A stretch of 64,000 nucleotides of DNA from Vibrio penaeicida (GCF_030689305.1 NZ_JAUYVM010000002.1:310001-374000), one strand, 5' to 3'; positions 46,601-55,902 are shown, numbered from the stretch's first letter. Notes: generated by a model from the sequence alone, not told the origin. Made by a program: numbers and translations.

Positions 46601-48388
46601 ATGTTATCGAAAGGGAAGTGGTGCATTTGGTCGCTTGCTTTAGGTATGTCTGGGTTGATATCTACGAGCAGCGCCGCTCAAGGTGTAACCGATGCAGATA
46701 TCCTAAAAGATCAGGAAACACCTGAAGATATAGTGAGTTATGGGTTAGGGCTTCGCGCTCAACGATTTAGTTCACTCGATAAAGTTAATAGAAAGACCGT
46801 TGAAGAAATCAGACCGGTATGGGCGTTTTCGCTTGGTGGAGAGAAACAGCGCGGGCAAGAATCCCAACCCATGATTAAAGATGGGGTGATGTTCGTTACT
46901 GGGTCGTATTCGCGAGTGTATGCCATTAACGCAAGAACAGGCGACGAGATTTGGCAATATGATGCTCGATTGCCCGACGGCATTATGCCTTGCTGTGATG
47001 TGATTAATCGTGGTGTCGCCTTGTACGATGATCTCGTCATCTTCGGAACGCTCGACGCTAAGTTGGTGGCGCTAGACGCTAAAACAGGGAAAGTACGCTG
47101 GAAGAAAACAGTAGAAGATTATCGCGCGGGTTACTCCATTACCGCAGCCCCCATTATTGTGAGAGGGAATGTCATTACTGGGGTATCTGGCGGGGAATTT
47201 GGGATTGTAGGAAAAGTAAGAGCATATGATGCAAAAACCGGTACTATCGTTTGGGAACGCCCTACCGTTGAAGGGCACATGGGGTATGTCTGGAAAGACG
47301 GAAAGAAAGTCGAAAATGGTATCTCAGGAGGGCAGGCAGGAAAAACATGGCCAGCCGATCTTTGGAAATCCGGTGGTGCAGCGCCGTGGCTAGGTGGAAC
47401 TTACGATCAAGATACCGATTTACTCTTCTTCGGTACAGGTAACCCAGCGCCGTGGAACTCCCACATGAGACCGGGTGACAACCTTTTCTCTTCATCACGA
47501 TTGGCGATAGATCCAGATGATGGAAAGATAGTGTGGCATTTTCAAACCACACCGCACGATGGCTGGGATTTTGATGGTGTCAACGAGCTCATTTCGTTTG
47601 ATTACCAAAGCAGCGGAAATACCATAAAAGCCGCCGCTACCGCAGACAGAAACGGATTCTTTTACGTGTTAAACCGCACCAACGGCGAGTTTATTCGAGG
47701 TTTTCCTTTCGTCGAAACCATTTCTTGGGCGAAAGGGTTAGACAAAAAGGGTCGTCCAATATACGACGAAGAAAACAGACCGGGTAATCCGCAAGAATCG
47801 GCAGATGGCAAGCAAGGGAAAACAGTGGTCGCTGCTCCTTCCTTTCTTGGAGGTAAAAACTGGATGCCAATGGCATACAGCCAAAATACAGGGCTGTTTT
47901 ATGTGCCAGCGAATGAATGGAAGATGGACATATGGAATGAGCCCACCGCCTACAAAAAAGGCGCGGCATATTTAGGTGCTGGTTTTACTATTCAGGCGCA
48001 TCATGAAGATTACATTGGTGTGTTGCGAGCAGTGGATCCTAAATCTGGTGATATTGTTTGGGAGTTCAAAAACTACGCGCCACTGTGGGGCGGCGTGCTG
48101 ACTACCGCTGGTGGGTTGGTTTTTACTGGCAACCCAGAGGGTTACTTGATGGCGTTCGACGATAAAACGGGTGAAATGCTGTACAAATTCAACACCGGTT
48201 CAGGGATTGTCGGCAGCCCAGTTACTTGGGAAATGGATGGCGAACAATACATATCCGTACTCTCAGGTTGGGGGGGCGCTGTACCATTGTGGGGCGGTGA
48301 TGTCGCCAAACGGGTAAAAAACTTCAATCAGGGCGGCATGGTATGGACGTTCAAATTGCCTAAATCCATGGAAATTGCCAAGAAATAA
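46601..48388 (+). CDS. PQQ-dependent alcohol dehydrogenase with lanthanide-type metal site
   Basis: This 595-aa periplasmic quinoprotein has a signal peptide ([19 protein letters not shown]), an eight-bladed propeller with tryptophan-docking repeats ([32 protein letters not shown]) and the vicinal-cysteine disulfide [10 protein letters not shown] that covers PQQ. Metal ligands are recognisable in [11 protein letters not shown] (Glu) and GTGNPAPWN (Asn). The catalytic block is HDGW-D323-F-D325-GVNE. The second Asp, two residues after the catalytic one, is present in XoxF/PedH/ExaF-type enzymes and replaced by Ala, Ser or Thr in calcium enzymes. It has no fused heme domain, so cytochrome c-550 should be the acceptor. 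AAGGAG lies 7 nt before ATG 46601; an ATG at 46547 lacks a ribosome site. Confidence 0.92.
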   Translation: MLSKGKWCIWSLALGMSGLISTSSAAQGVTDADILKDQETPEDIVSYGLGLRAQRFSSLDKVNRKTVEEIRPVWAFSLGGEKQRGQESQPMIKDGVMFVTGSYSRVYAINARTGDEIWQYDARLPDGIMPCCDVINRGVALYDDLVIFGTLDAKLVALDAKTGKVRWKKTVEDYRAGYSITAAPIIVRGNVITGVSGGEFGIVGKVRAYDAKTGTIVWERPTVEGHMGYVWKDGKKVENGISGGQAGKTWPADLWKSGGAAPWLGGTYDQDTDLLFFGTGNPAPWNSHMRPGDNLFSSSRLAIDPDDGKIVWHFQTTPHDGWDFDGVNELISFDYQSSGNTIKAAATADRNGFFYVLNRTNGEFIRGFPFVETISWAKGLDKKGRPIYDEENRPGNPQESADGKQGKTVVAAPSFLGGKNWMPMAYSQNTGLFYVPANEWKMDIWNEPTAYKKGAAYLGAGFTIQAHHEDYIGVLRAVDPKSGDIVWEFKNYAPLWGGVLTTAGGLVFTGNPEGYLMAFDDKTGEMLYKFNTGSGIVGSPVTWEMDGEQYISVLSGWGGAVPLWGGDVAKRVKNFNQGGMVWTFKLPKSMEIAKK

Positions 48389-48400
48389 TCGCTTTTAATC

Positions 48401-48424
48401 AGCCCAGATGACTTGGGCTTTTTC
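48401..48424 (+). terminator. Terminator of the PQQ dehydrogenase gene
   Basis: The stem AGCCCA / TGGGCT with a 7-nt loop is followed by TTTTTC, 12 nt after the stop. Confidence 0.75.
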
Positions 48425-48495
48425 AAAACAAAGGCAATTTATGCCCCTATTCGCGCTGCTTTCTGAGTAGCGCTTTTTTTATCTGCGAAATCTGC

Positions 48496-48513
48496 CTTCA
48501 TCCCAAAGGATGA
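48496..48513. promoter_or_regulatory. Candidate regulator site C (aldehyde dehydrogenase promoter)
   Basis: CTTCATCCCAAAGGATGA contains the exact inverted repeat TCATCC-4-GGATGA. It is the most symmetrical of the five sites and lies about 135 nt before the aldehyde dehydrogenase ATG. Confidence 0.6.
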
Positions 48514-48645
48514 TCTTTTGCCAACCAACAGCGGATAGAGCCCATTGCGGTGTATTGAGAAGATAGGTCTATCTGCTGATTGGTGCGGCATTCACAATCA
48601 AAAGCCCCCATTGCAGTCTAGACATATACCAATAGAGAGGTGCTT

Positions 48646-50154
48646 ATGATTTACGCAAAACCAGGGACGGAAGGTGCGGTTGTTAGCTTCAAATCCCGTT
48701 ATCAAAATTACATTGGCGGTCAATGGGTCGAGCCAGCGAAAGGTCAGTATTTTACCAATACCTCACCTTGTACTGGTGATGTGATTGCAGAAATTCCTCG
48801 TTCAGATGCGGCGGATATAGAACTCGCACTGGATGCTGCACATAAAGCGAAAGATGCGTGGGGGGCTACCTCGGCAACAGAGCGATCTAACATATTGCTC
48901 AAAATTGCTGATCGCATTGAAGCCAACCTAGAAATGCTTGCCGTAGCAGAAACATGGGAAAACGGAAAAGCAGTACGTGAAACGTTGAATGCCGATATTC
49001 CGCTGTGTGTTGATCACTTTCGCTACTTTGCAGGCTGTATTCGCGCGCAAGAAGGCAGCGCGGCAGAGATCGATTCAAAAACCGTTGCCTATCATATCCA
49101 CGAACCGCTCGGTGTTGTAGGGCAAATCATTCCATGGAATTTCCCGTTATTAATGGCCACTTGGAAATTGGCACCTGCGTTAGCGGCTGGTAATTGCATT
49201 GTCTTGAAACCCGCTGAACAAACACCGACGACGATCCTGTTATTGATGGAATTAGTCGGTGATTTGTTACCTCCTGGTGTATTGAACATCGTCAACGGTA
49301 TGGGACCAGAAGCAGGGCAAGCGCTGGCAACATCTAAGCGAATTGCAAAAATAGCATTTACGGGGTCCACCGCCATTGGTAACCATGTGCTTCGCTGCGC
49401 GGCAGATAACTTGATTCCTTCGACAGTCGAGCTAGGAGGCAAGTCGCCAAACGTCTACTTTGCCGACATCATGGAGCAAGAAGAAGCGTTTATTGAGAAG
49501 GCAGCAGAAGGCGCTGTTCTAGCGTTTTTCAATCAGGGTGAAGTGTGTACGTGCCCTTCAAGGTTGCTTATCCAAGAAAGCATTTACGATGCATTTATGG
49601 ATCGAGTCTTGGCGAAAGCGAAAGCGATCAAACATGGCAACCCATTAGATACTGATACTCAAGTCGGCGCGCAGGCATCCGACGAGCAGTTCGACAAGAT
49701 CAAGAAGTATCTAGAGATCGGCCGCAACGAAGGGGCGAAGGTAGTTATGGGTGGCAGCGCGGAAGATTTCGGCGGCGGTTACTACATACAGCCAACGATT
49801 TTTAAAGGTGAGAACTCAATGCGCGTCTTCCAAGAAGAAATTTTTGGTCCGGTTATTGGCGTAACCACGTTTAAAGATGAAGCCGAGGCAGTGGCAATTG
49901 CTAACGACACTGAGTACGGATTGGGGGCAGGGGTTTGGACACGTGATGTGAACAAAGCTTATCGAGTCGGGCGTGCGATTCAGGCAGGTCGTGTCTGGAC
50001 AAACTGCTACCACTTGTACCCAGCGCACGCTGCGTTTGGCGGCTATAAGAAGTCGGGCATCGGGCGTGAAACCCATAAGATGATGCTTGAACATTATCAG
50101 CAAACCAAAAACCTTTTGGTCAGCTATGATGTTAATCCTCTCGGGTTTTTCTAA
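48646..50154 (+). CDS. NAD-dependent aldehyde dehydrogenase (ExaC/AldB-like)
   Basis: This 502-aa cytoplasmic enzyme oxidises the aldehyde made from alcohols by the periplasmic dehydrogenase. It has the oxyanion Asn in [10 protein letters not shown], catalytic Glu262 in TVELGGKSP, catalytic Cys301 in [10 protein letters not shown] and the C-terminal block [27 protein letters not shown], which is typical of the ExaC/AldB group. ATG 48646 is preceded by GAGAGG at five bases; GTG 48640 is less well placed. A motif site lies in its own promoter region, and the NosR-like gene follows 40 nt downstream. Confidence 0.92.
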   Translation: MIYAKPGTEGAVVSFKSRYQNYIGGQWVEPAKGQYFTNTSPCTGDVIAEIPRSDAADIELALDAAHKAKDAWGATSATERSNILLKIADRIEANLEMLAVAETWENGKAVRETLNADIPLCVDHFRYFAGCIRAQEGSAAEIDSKTVAYHIHEPLGVVGQIIPWNFPLLMATWKLAPALAAGNCIVLKPAEQTPTTILLLMELVGDLLPPGVLNIVNGMGPEAGQALATSKRIAKIAFTGSTAIGNHVLRCAADNLIPSTVELGGKSPNVYFADIMEQEEAFIEKAAEGAVLAFFNQGEVCTCPSRLLIQESIYDAFMDRVLAKAKAIKHGNPLDTDTQVGAQASDEQFDKIKKYLEIGRNEGAKVVMGGSAEDFGGGYYIQPTIFKGENSMRVFQEEIFGPVIGVTTFKDEAEAVAIANDTEYGLGAGVWTRDVNKAYRVGRAIQAGRVWTNCYHLYPAHAAFGGYKKSGIGRETHKMMLEHYQQTKNLLVSYDVNPLGFF

Positions 50155-50194
50155 AAGCTTGAGCTCTTCTGAGTACTTAGGCTCATCTAAAGAA

Positions 50195-52315
50195 ATGAAG
50201 GAAAAGCGCTTATCGCTTTTCCTTCAAATATGGCTGGTGGCTCTTTGTTTGTGGGCTTCCAGCTTTAATAGTCTAGCGAACGACTGGCAGGATCCAAGCC
50301 AAGATATTCTCACCTTTTTCCCTACTGCTACTCGTACACTGCCAGAAGAAAAAGAGCTCGCCATTACGCCTGTCTATCAACTCAATTCGCTGTTGGGCTA
50401 TGTGTTTGAATCTGATGACTTAACGCATTTCCCCGGATTCTCTGGCGAAACCGTCAATCTAAAAGTTGGGTTGGATGTGAAAGGGGTGATTCGGGGCATT
50501 AAAGTCCAGCGACATCACGAGCCAATCTTCCTTCACGGGTTAGGCGAAGAACCCATGCTGGCGTTTATTGCTCAATACCTTAACCATAATATCCAGCATC
50601 GCTTTTTGGTAGGCAGCAAACAAAGCCGTACTAACGATGGGAAAACTCAATATTTTGATGGTGTAACCAAAGCCACCGTGTCGGTGATGGTGATAAATGA
50701 CACGATTTTGAACTCTGCTCGCAAGGTAGCACGCCATAAACTGGATGGTTTTGGCAGTGCGAACGCCGTTGCTCAGTTTGAAATGGATTCGCCCAAGAGG
50801 TATGACTTTCAGCAGTTAACAAGTGAAAACTTGGTGTTAAATTGGCAAGCGACGCTAAGCGAATTTTCGCAGCTATTGGCGTTACCTGAAAACCGAGCAC
50901 AGGGTTTGCTAGAAAATCCCGAGCCTCACTATGCGCTCAATTATAATCTGGCGTTTCTCAACCCACCTCAAATAGGCAAAAGCCTGTTGGGCGATTCTGA
51001 ATACCAGCGGCTTATGGAGGAACTGGAACCTGGCGAAATCGCCTTGTTGCTATCGTCCAGTGGTGGCTTTTCACCTTTAGCTGCTGATTTTGTGTCGGGC
51101 ACTACCCCTGCAAGGTTTAGCGTGACCCAGCAGAACGTGAGCATCGACATTCGAGATCAGGATTTCTATAGTTTTTACGAACCCAAGCTGGAGAAAGGCT
51201 TTCCAGAATTTGACCTGATCAAAGTATTTCGCTTAAAAAGCAGCAGTGGATTTGATCCGGCGCATCCCGTTACGTTTCAACTCAATGTACCCGTAAAAAA
51301 AAGCTTTTTGGAATACGACATCAAGCAAGTGACGAAAAGCTATCAAATCCCCAACACTTTATGGCGCTACCCAGCCGTTGTAGAAGAAACACCAACACCT
51401 CTTTGGAAACAGATTTGGCAGCAGTGGCGGCTCGAAACTGCGATTGTTATTCTGTACCTTGCAATGGTGACTTGTCTGTTTGTAAGGCAAAAATACTGGG
51501 TAACGTTTCCTGATAGGTTTCATCAATTTCGTTTTGCGTGTTTGATGTTTACGTTGTTTTTTCTTGGCTTCTATGCGCAGGGGCAGCTCTCGGTCGTTAA
51601 TATTTACACCTTACTGCTTTCGGTTTGGAATGGGTTTGAAATCACTGTCTTCTTGCTTGATCCCGTTATCTTTATTCTTTGGCTGTTTGTGTTTGTCTCT
51701 CTTTTTTTATGGGGAAGAGGCGTATTTTGTGGTTGGCTTTGTCCGTTTGGTGCCATGCAAGAGCTGATTGGGCTGGCAGCGAAAAAGCTGAAAATTAAGC
51801 AGTGGAAAATTCAGCCACAAACGCACAGCCGACTTCAAGGCATTAAGTACCCGATTTTGGCGATACTGGTGCTAACAAGTTTCTCCTCACTGACGTTGGC
51901 AGAAAACCTAGCGGAGTTAGAACCGTTCAAAACAGCGATTACATTATGGTTTGTTCGTGATTGGTATTTCGTTGCCTACGCGCTTTTACTTCTTTTTATT
52001 GCACTCAAGATCAACAAAGTGTACTGCCGCTATTTGTGCCCACTCGGGGCTGGGTTGGCTGTTCTAGGGAAGTTTAGGGCATTCAGTTGGCTTAATCGGA
52101 AAAAGGAATGTGGCAGCCCTTGTCAGCTATGCCATAAAGCCTGTGACATAGACGCCATCAAGCTCAATGGGAGTATCGACTACGACGAATGTGTGCAGTG
52201 TTTGGAGTGTGTGGTTATTGCCGCAGACAAAGATCGTTGTGTAGTAGAAAAGTACGGGGCTAAGAAACGCCGAAAGCAAAGACGGATCCCAGTCAGTGCT
52301 GTTTCCGATACGTAA
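50195..52315 (+). CDS. NosR/NirI-like flavin- and iron-sulfur membrane protein
   Basis: A 706-aa protein with NosR architecture. A signal or anchor segment (LFLQIWLVALCLWASSF) is followed by a periplasmic FMN-binding domain at about 80-190 with the flavinylation-type motif DGVTKAT161VS. After a linker, five or six transmembrane helices include CGWLCPFGAMQEL and CRYLCPLGAGLAVL. The C-terminal ferredoxin part is cytoplasmic and has two cysteine clusters (CGSPCQLCHKAC; CVQCLECVVIAADKDRC). Such proteins move electrons between the membrane or cytoplasm and periplasmic flavin. Nothing in this cluster makes nitrous oxide reductase, so the partner is probably quinoprotein-related (inference). The ATG is followed at once by a perfect 11-bp hairpin (50198-50224). 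Confidence 0.82.
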   Translation: MKEKRLSLFLQIWLVALCLWASSFNSLANDWQDPSQDILTFFPTATRTLPEEKELAITPVYQLNSLLGYVFESDDLTHFPGFSGETVNLKVGLDVKGVIRGIKVQRHHEPIFLHGLGEEPMLAFIAQYLNHNIQHRFLVGSKQSRTNDGKTQYFDGVTKATVSVMVINDTILNSARKVARHKLDGFGSANAVAQFEMDSPKRYDFQQLTSENLVLNWQATLSEFSQLLALPENRAQGLLENPEPHYALNYNLAFLNPPQIGKSLLGDSEYQRLMEELEPGEIALLLSSSGGFSPLAADFVSGTTPARFSVTQQNVSIDIRDQDFYSFYEPKLEKGFPEFDLIKVFRLKSSSGFDPAHPVTFQLNVPVKKSFLEYDIKQVTKSYQIPNTLWRYPAVVEETPTPLWKQIWQQWRLETAIVILYLAMVTCLFVRQKYWVTFPDRFHQFRFACLMFTLFFLGFYAQGQLSVVNIYTLLLSVWNGFEITVFLLDPVIFILWLFVFVSLFLWGRGVFCGWLCPFGAMQELIGLAAKKLKIKQWKIQPQTHSRLQGIKYPILAILVLTSFSSLTLAENLAELEPFKTAITLWFVRDWYFVAYALLLLFIALKINKVYCRYLCPLGAGLAVLGKFRAFSWLNRKKECGSPCQLCHKACDIDAIKLNGSIDYDECVQCLECVVIAADKDRCVVEKYGAKKRRKQRRIPVSAVSDT
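50198..50224 (+). promoter_or_regulatory. Hairpin at the start of the NosR-like gene
   Basis: AAGGAAAAGCG / CGCTTTTCCTT is a perfect 11-bp inverted repeat with a 5-nt loop, beginning in codon 2. It may be a leftover terminator of the aldehyde dehydrogenase gene or may slow translation of the NosR-like gene. Confidence 0.5.
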
Positions 52316-52367
52316 ACGTATACCACATATAGGTATAAATCGGACCGGCTCTGAAAAGTAGGAAAGA

Positions 52368-52388
52368 ATTCATCACAAAGTAGGATAG
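52368..52388. promoter_or_regulatory. Candidate regulator site E (pqqA promoter)
   Basis: TCATCACAAAGTAGGATAG at 52370-52388, with half-sites spaced by 7, resembles site D (AAGTAGGAT is shared). It lies about 60-80 nt upstream of pqqA. Confidence 0.5.
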
Positions 52389-52448
52389 TTCACTTTATGG
52401 CTAACCCGTAATCTGGAGTTCAGGAACAATAGCAAAGGAGCAGTGCAC

Positions 52449-52520
52449 ATGTGGAAAAAACCCGCTTACAAGGAACTTCGCTTAGGTATGGAAGTGACGT
52501 TATACATCAGTAACCGCTAG
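52449..52520 (+). CDS. pqqA: PqqA, ribosomal precursor peptide of PQQ
   Basis: This 23-residue peptide supplies the Glu and Tyr that become pyrroloquinoline quinone. Glu15 and Tyr19 have the E-x3-Y spacing required by PqqE (EVTLY), and the N-terminal MWKKPAYKELRLGMEV matches PqqA peptides. AAGGAG lies 8 nt before the ATG. It is the first gene of pqqABCDEF and is followed by a long leader with a hairpin before pqqB, so it is probably made in excess over the enzymes. Confidence 0.95.
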   Translation: MWKKPAYKELRLGMEVTLYISNR

Positions 52521-52550
52521 GTCGACAGATTCTAGATGCGATATGAGAAG

Positions 52551-52620
52551 ACAGGGCTTGCTTCTATGGATGAGTAGTTAAGGTCAATAGACCTTGGGCA
52601 TGTCCTGTGTTTTCTTACTT
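52551..52620 (+). promoter_or_regulatory. Hairpin (attenuator-like) between pqqA and pqqB
   Basis: An outer stem ACAGG / CCTGT (52551 and 52604-52608) and an inner stem AAGGTC / GACCTT with an AATA loop (52580-52595) are followed by a T-rich stretch GTTTTCTTACTTT. This resembles the partial terminator seen after pqqA in other bacteria. Confidence 0.55.
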
Positions 52621-52657
52621 TGAATAGCGTCTTTGAATAGCGTCTTTGAATAGCGTC
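52619..52657. repeat. 13-bp tandem repeat before pqqB
   Basis: Three exact copies of TTTGAATAGCGTC lie end to end between the pqqA hairpin and the pqqB ribosome site. They are noncoding. Confidence 0.85.
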
Positions 52658-52698
52658 GGCGAGCAACATGGTTAAAATCCAGGGACAAGGAGAGTGGT

Positions 52699-53607
52699 AT
52701 GCATGTCATCATACTGGGTTCAGCAGCAGGAGGCGGTTATCCGCAATGGAATTGCCATTGCACCATGTGCAGCGGTTTAAGAAACGGAAAGATCGTAGCA
52801 GAATCTCGCACCCAATCTTCTATAGCAGTCAGTGAAGATGGTGAACATTGGGTCATCATTAATGCGTCGCCTGATATTCGCCAGCAAATCAATCAAAATC
52901 CGGATATTCATGAGTGTACGGGCAAACGTGGTTCGTCTATTGCAGCCGTGGTCTTAACGGATGCTCAGGTCGATCACACCAGTGGGTTGTTGATCCTCCG
53001 TGAAGGGTTACCCATGGATTTGTACTGTACAGAGCAAGTCCGTTCAGAATTAACCGACTCTTTCCCTTTATTGAATGTGCTTTCACATTGGCATGGTGGT
53101 TACCAACAGCACACGATAAACGAGCAGTCTTGGCATATCCCTTCGGTCCCTCACTTAAGGTTTGAAGCCATTAACTTGGAGTCAAAAGCACCGCCTTATT
53201 CTTCTCATCGAAATGACCCACACCCTGGCGACAACATTGCTATTCGTGTGACCGATACACGGACGCGTCGAAATCTGGTGTATGCACCAGGGCTTGAAAA
53301 GCCAAGCTCTCACATTGAAATGGCGATGAGCAACGCCGACTGTATTTTAGCCGATGGCACATTGTGGACAGATGACGAGATGATCCTAGAAGGGGTCGGG
53401 AGCGATTTGGGCACATCGATGGGACACCTTCCCATAAGTGGGAAACACGGCATGCTGGCGCTTCTTAGCCAGTTTCTCAAGCCTCGGAAAATACTGGTCC
53501 ATATCAACAATACCAATCCGATCTTAGATGAACGTGGCTTCGAGCGATTACAAGTGGTCAGGTCAGGAGTTGAAGTCGGCTTTGATGGAATGAAATTTGA
53601 GGTTTAG
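52699..53607 (+). CDS. pqqB: PqqB, metallo-beta-lactamase-fold hydroxylase of PQQ biosynthesis
   Basis: This 302-aa cytoplasmic enzyme is thought to oxidise the tyrosine ring of the cross-linked Glu-Tyr intermediate. The start MHVIILGSAAGGGYPQWNCHCTMC is diagnostic of PqqB, with CxCxxC. The metallo-hydrolase metal site appears as VVLTDAQVDHTSGLL and TSMGHLPISGKHGMLALL. The C-terminal HINNTNPILDE is also conserved. ACAAGGAGAG lies just upstream of the ATG. It is followed by pqqC after 62 nt. Confidence 0.95.
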   Translation: MHVIILGSAAGGGYPQWNCHCTMCSGLRNGKIVAESRTQSSIAVSEDGEHWVIINASPDIRQQINQNPDIHECTGKRGSSIAAVVLTDAQVDHTSGLLILREGLPMDLYCTEQVRSELTDSFPLLNVLSHWHGGYQQHTINEQSWHIPSVPHLRFEAINLESKAPPYSSHRNDPHPGDNIAIRVTDTRTRRNLVYAPGLEKPSSHIEMAMSNADCILADGTLWTDDEMILEGVGSDLGTSMGHLPISGKHGMLALLSQFLKPRKILVHINNTNPILDERGFERLQVVRSGVEVGFDGMKFEV

Positions 53608-53669
53608 GGCTCACTCAATCTCAACACGGGTGAACTCGGAAGTGTGCGAAAACTTGGAGAAGTGAAGGG

Positions 53670-54494
53670 ATGAACCATCAAGATAGAGCCATGCGTTACC
53701 AAGATAAAGCCATGCGCCATCAAGATAAAGCTACGGCTGCGATGACGCCAGAGCAATTCCGTGAAGCATTGTTAAGCAAAGGAGCGCTTTACCACATTCA
53801 TCACCCCTTTCACAAAGCAATGTACCAAGGGGAGTGCAGCCCAGAGCAAATACGAGCTTGGGTTGCGAACCGATTTTATTACCAGATTTCGATACCAATA
53901 AAAGACGCAGCAATACTGGCGAATTGCCGCCACCCAGATATCCGCCGGAAGTGGGTGCAGCGAATTTTGGATCACGATGGTCACGTAAATCAGGAAGAAA
54001 AATGGGGTGGGATTGAGGCTTGGCTGCAACTTGCTGAAGCGGTGGGGCTGAAGCGCGAAGAAGTGGTAGCCGAAAAATGGGTACTCCCTGGGGTCAGATT
54101 TGCGGTGGATGCCTATGTCAATTTCGCGCGAAGAGCAACGTGGCAAGAGGCGGCGTGTTCATCACTCACCGAATTATTTGCACCAGAGATTCACCAATCC
54201 CGTTTGGATTCTTGGCCACAACACTACCCGTGGATTGAAGCACAAGGTTTAACGTATTTTCAGCAACGTTTGTCTCAGGCTCGCCGAGATGTCGAACAGG
54301 GTTTGGCGATCACTCTAGAGCATTTTGATAGCGCAGAGAAACAGCAACATGCGCTAAATATTTTGCAGTTCAAACTCGACATTTTGTGGTCAATGCTTGA
54401 TGCCATTAGCATGGCGCATGAATTCAATCGAGCGCCATATCAAAATCTTACCGCTAGCGAAGCTGTCTGGCACCGAAACCTTTTTCAGGAATAA
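53670..54494 (+). CDS. pqqC: PqqC, pyrroloquinoline-quinone synthase
   Basis: This cofactor-free oxidase carries out the final ring closure and eight-electron oxidation to PQQ. The haem-oxygenase-like helical fold is recognisable in [46 protein letters not shown], with active-site histidines in ILDHDGH and the C-terminal block [15 protein letters not shown]. Length is 274 aa against about 250 in most PqqC proteins. The excess is an N-terminal run of three near-identical heptapeptides (M-x-x-Q-D-K/R-A) encoded by 21-nt repeats. A start later in this run ([11 protein letters not shown]) would give a normal-length protein. Confidence 0.94.
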   Translation: MNHQDRAMRYQDKAMRHQDKATAAMTPEQFREALLSKGALYHIHHPFHKAMYQGECSPEQIRAWVANRFYYQISIPIKDAAILANCRHPDIRRKWVQRILDHDGHVNQEEKWGGIEAWLQLAEAVGLKREEVVAEKWVLPGVRFAVDAYVNFARRATWQEAACSSLTELFAPEIHQSRLDSWPQHYPWIEAQGLTYFQQRLSQARRDVEQGLAITLEHFDSAEKQQHALNILQFKLDILWSMLDAISMAHEFNRAPYQNLTASEAVWHRNLFQE

Positions 54495-54503
54495 GGGGAT
54501 GCT

Positions 54504-54782
54504 ATGCATAGCAAGAAAAACTTCAACGAAAAATGGAAACGAAACCCGACCTTTAGAATGCAATACGAGCAAGCTCAGAAAAGCCATGTGCTGCTGTTTC
54601 CTGAGGGGATGGTCACGTTAAGCGACAGCGCAGCAGAGGTGCTTGCGATGTTCGAACAAGAAACGACGCCGAGTATTGCAATCACTCGGCTATGTGCTCG
54701 GTACCCGAACGAAGATATTGAGAGTGACATCATCGAATTTCTGGATGTAGCGTATGACAAACAATGGCTCCAACCCTATTAA
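54504..54782 (+). CDS. pqqD: PqqD, peptide chaperone of PQQ biosynthesis
   Basis: This 92-aa RRE-type protein binds PqqA and presents it to the radical SAM enzyme PqqE. The conserved blocks are KRNPTFRMQYEQAQKSHVLLFPEGMVTLSDSAAEVL and the C-terminal DIIEFLDVAYDKQWL. It overlaps the pqqE start by 29 nt, favouring coupled translation. ATG 54504 follows the pqqC stop by 9 nt and is preceded by AAGGGGA. Confidence 0.94.
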   Translation: MHSKKNFNEKWKRNPTFRMQYEQAQKSHVLLFPEGMVTLSDSAAEVLAMFEQETTPSIAITRLCARYPNEDIESDIIEFLDVAYDKQWLQPY

Positions 54783-55884
54783 ACCACCGTTCTGGTTGCT
54801 ACTTGAGCTGACGTACCAATGCCCGCTCCATTGCCCATATTGCTCTAACCCCATTGATTTGGGGAGTAAAGAGCAAGAACTTTCTACAGAACAATGGTTC
54901 GATGTTTTAGAGCAAGGAAGGGAGCTTGGTGCCGTTCAGTTGGGGCTTTCTGGTGGTGAGCCATTAATGCGTAAAGACCTCACCGATATCGTTGCGCATG
55001 CTCACGATCTTGGTTATTACATTAACTTGATCACTTCAGGAATTGGTTTGACCCAATCGCGCATCGATGGCTTAAAACAAGCAGGGTTGGATCATATTCA
55101 GATAAGCCTTCAAGCAGCAGACCCTGAAATGAGTGATGCCATTGCAGGGAAGAAAAATGCTTTTCAGCACAAAGTGAACATGGCAAAAGCCGTGAAGGAA
55201 GCTGGATTTCCAATGGTGCTGAATGCGGTTATCACTCGGCAGAATATTCACAATATAGAAAGCATTATGGCATTGAGTTGTGAGCTGAATGCCGACTACG
55301 TAGAACTGGCCACATCGCAATATTATGGCTGGGCACTCGAAAATCGCGCATCGCTACTGCCGTCTAAAGCCGAAATTGAGCAAGCGGAATACGAAGTGAA
55401 TGCATTCAGAGACGCCTGCGACAGAAATGCTCCCAAGTTTATATTTGTTACCCCAGACTATTATGAAGAACGCCCCAAACCTTGCATGAGTGGCTGGGGG
55501 AGTATCTTTACCTGTGTTGCTCCTGATGGGAAAGTTCTACCCTGCCACAGCGCAGCGGTGCTGGATCTGCCTTTCCTTAATGTTAAAAATCGAAGCTTAA
55601 AACACATTTGGTATGAATCTGAGAGCTTCAATGCTTTTAGAGGGTTTGAGTGGATGGAAGAGCCCTGTAAAAGTTGCGATGAAAAGGAATCGGATTTCGG
55701 TGGATGCCGCTGTCAGGCCATGTTACTCACGGGCAGTGCCACAGCAACGGATCCCGTGTGCAGCAAATCGCCTCATCATCACAAGATAACCGATGCAATT
55801 TTCCAAGCTTCTTCTGGCTGTCACAATGAACTGGTTATGCGACATATGAGAAACAGCCAAACCATTTTAATGTCAAAACCCTGA
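54754..55884 (+). CDS. pqqE: PqqE, radical SAM glutamate-tyrosine cross-linking enzyme
   Basis: This 376-aa enzyme joins Glu15 C-gamma and Tyr19 of PqqA. The radical SAM cluster is C23-P-L-H-C27-P-Y-C30 and the SAM site begins LGLSGGEPLMR. A C-terminal SPASM domain with auxiliary Fe-S clusters is visible in CMSGWGSIFTCVAPDGKVLPCHSA and CKSCDEKESDFGGCRCQA...DPVC. Order and overlap with pqqD are typical. It needs a reductant for its clusters, which might involve the nearby NosR-like protein, but nothing in the sequence proves that. Confidence 0.95.
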   Translation: MTNNGSNPIKPPFWLLLELTYQCPLHCPYCSNPIDLGSKEQELSTEQWFDVLEQGRELGAVQLGLSGGEPLMRKDLTDIVAHAHDLGYYINLITSGIGLTQSRIDGLKQAGLDHIQISLQAADPEMSDAIAGKKNAFQHKVNMAKAVKEAGFPMVLNAVITRQNIHNIESIMALSCELNADYVELATSQYYGWALENRASLLPSKAEIEQAEYEVNAFRDACDRNAPKFIFVTPDYYEERPKPCMSGWGSIFTCVAPDGKVLPCHSAAVLDLPFLNVKNRSLKHIWYESESFNAFRGFEWMEEPCKSCDEKESDFGGCRCQAMLLTGSATATDPVCSKSPHHHKITDAIFQASSGCHNELVMRHMRNSQTILMSKP

Positions 55885-55902
55885 TTTTGAGTCGATACGG
55901 CT

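Noticed and set aside
54754..55884. Radical SAM peptide maturase of an unknown RiPP
   Set aside because: The sequence, SPASM cysteines and gene order pqqA-B-C-D-E-F identify it as PqqE.
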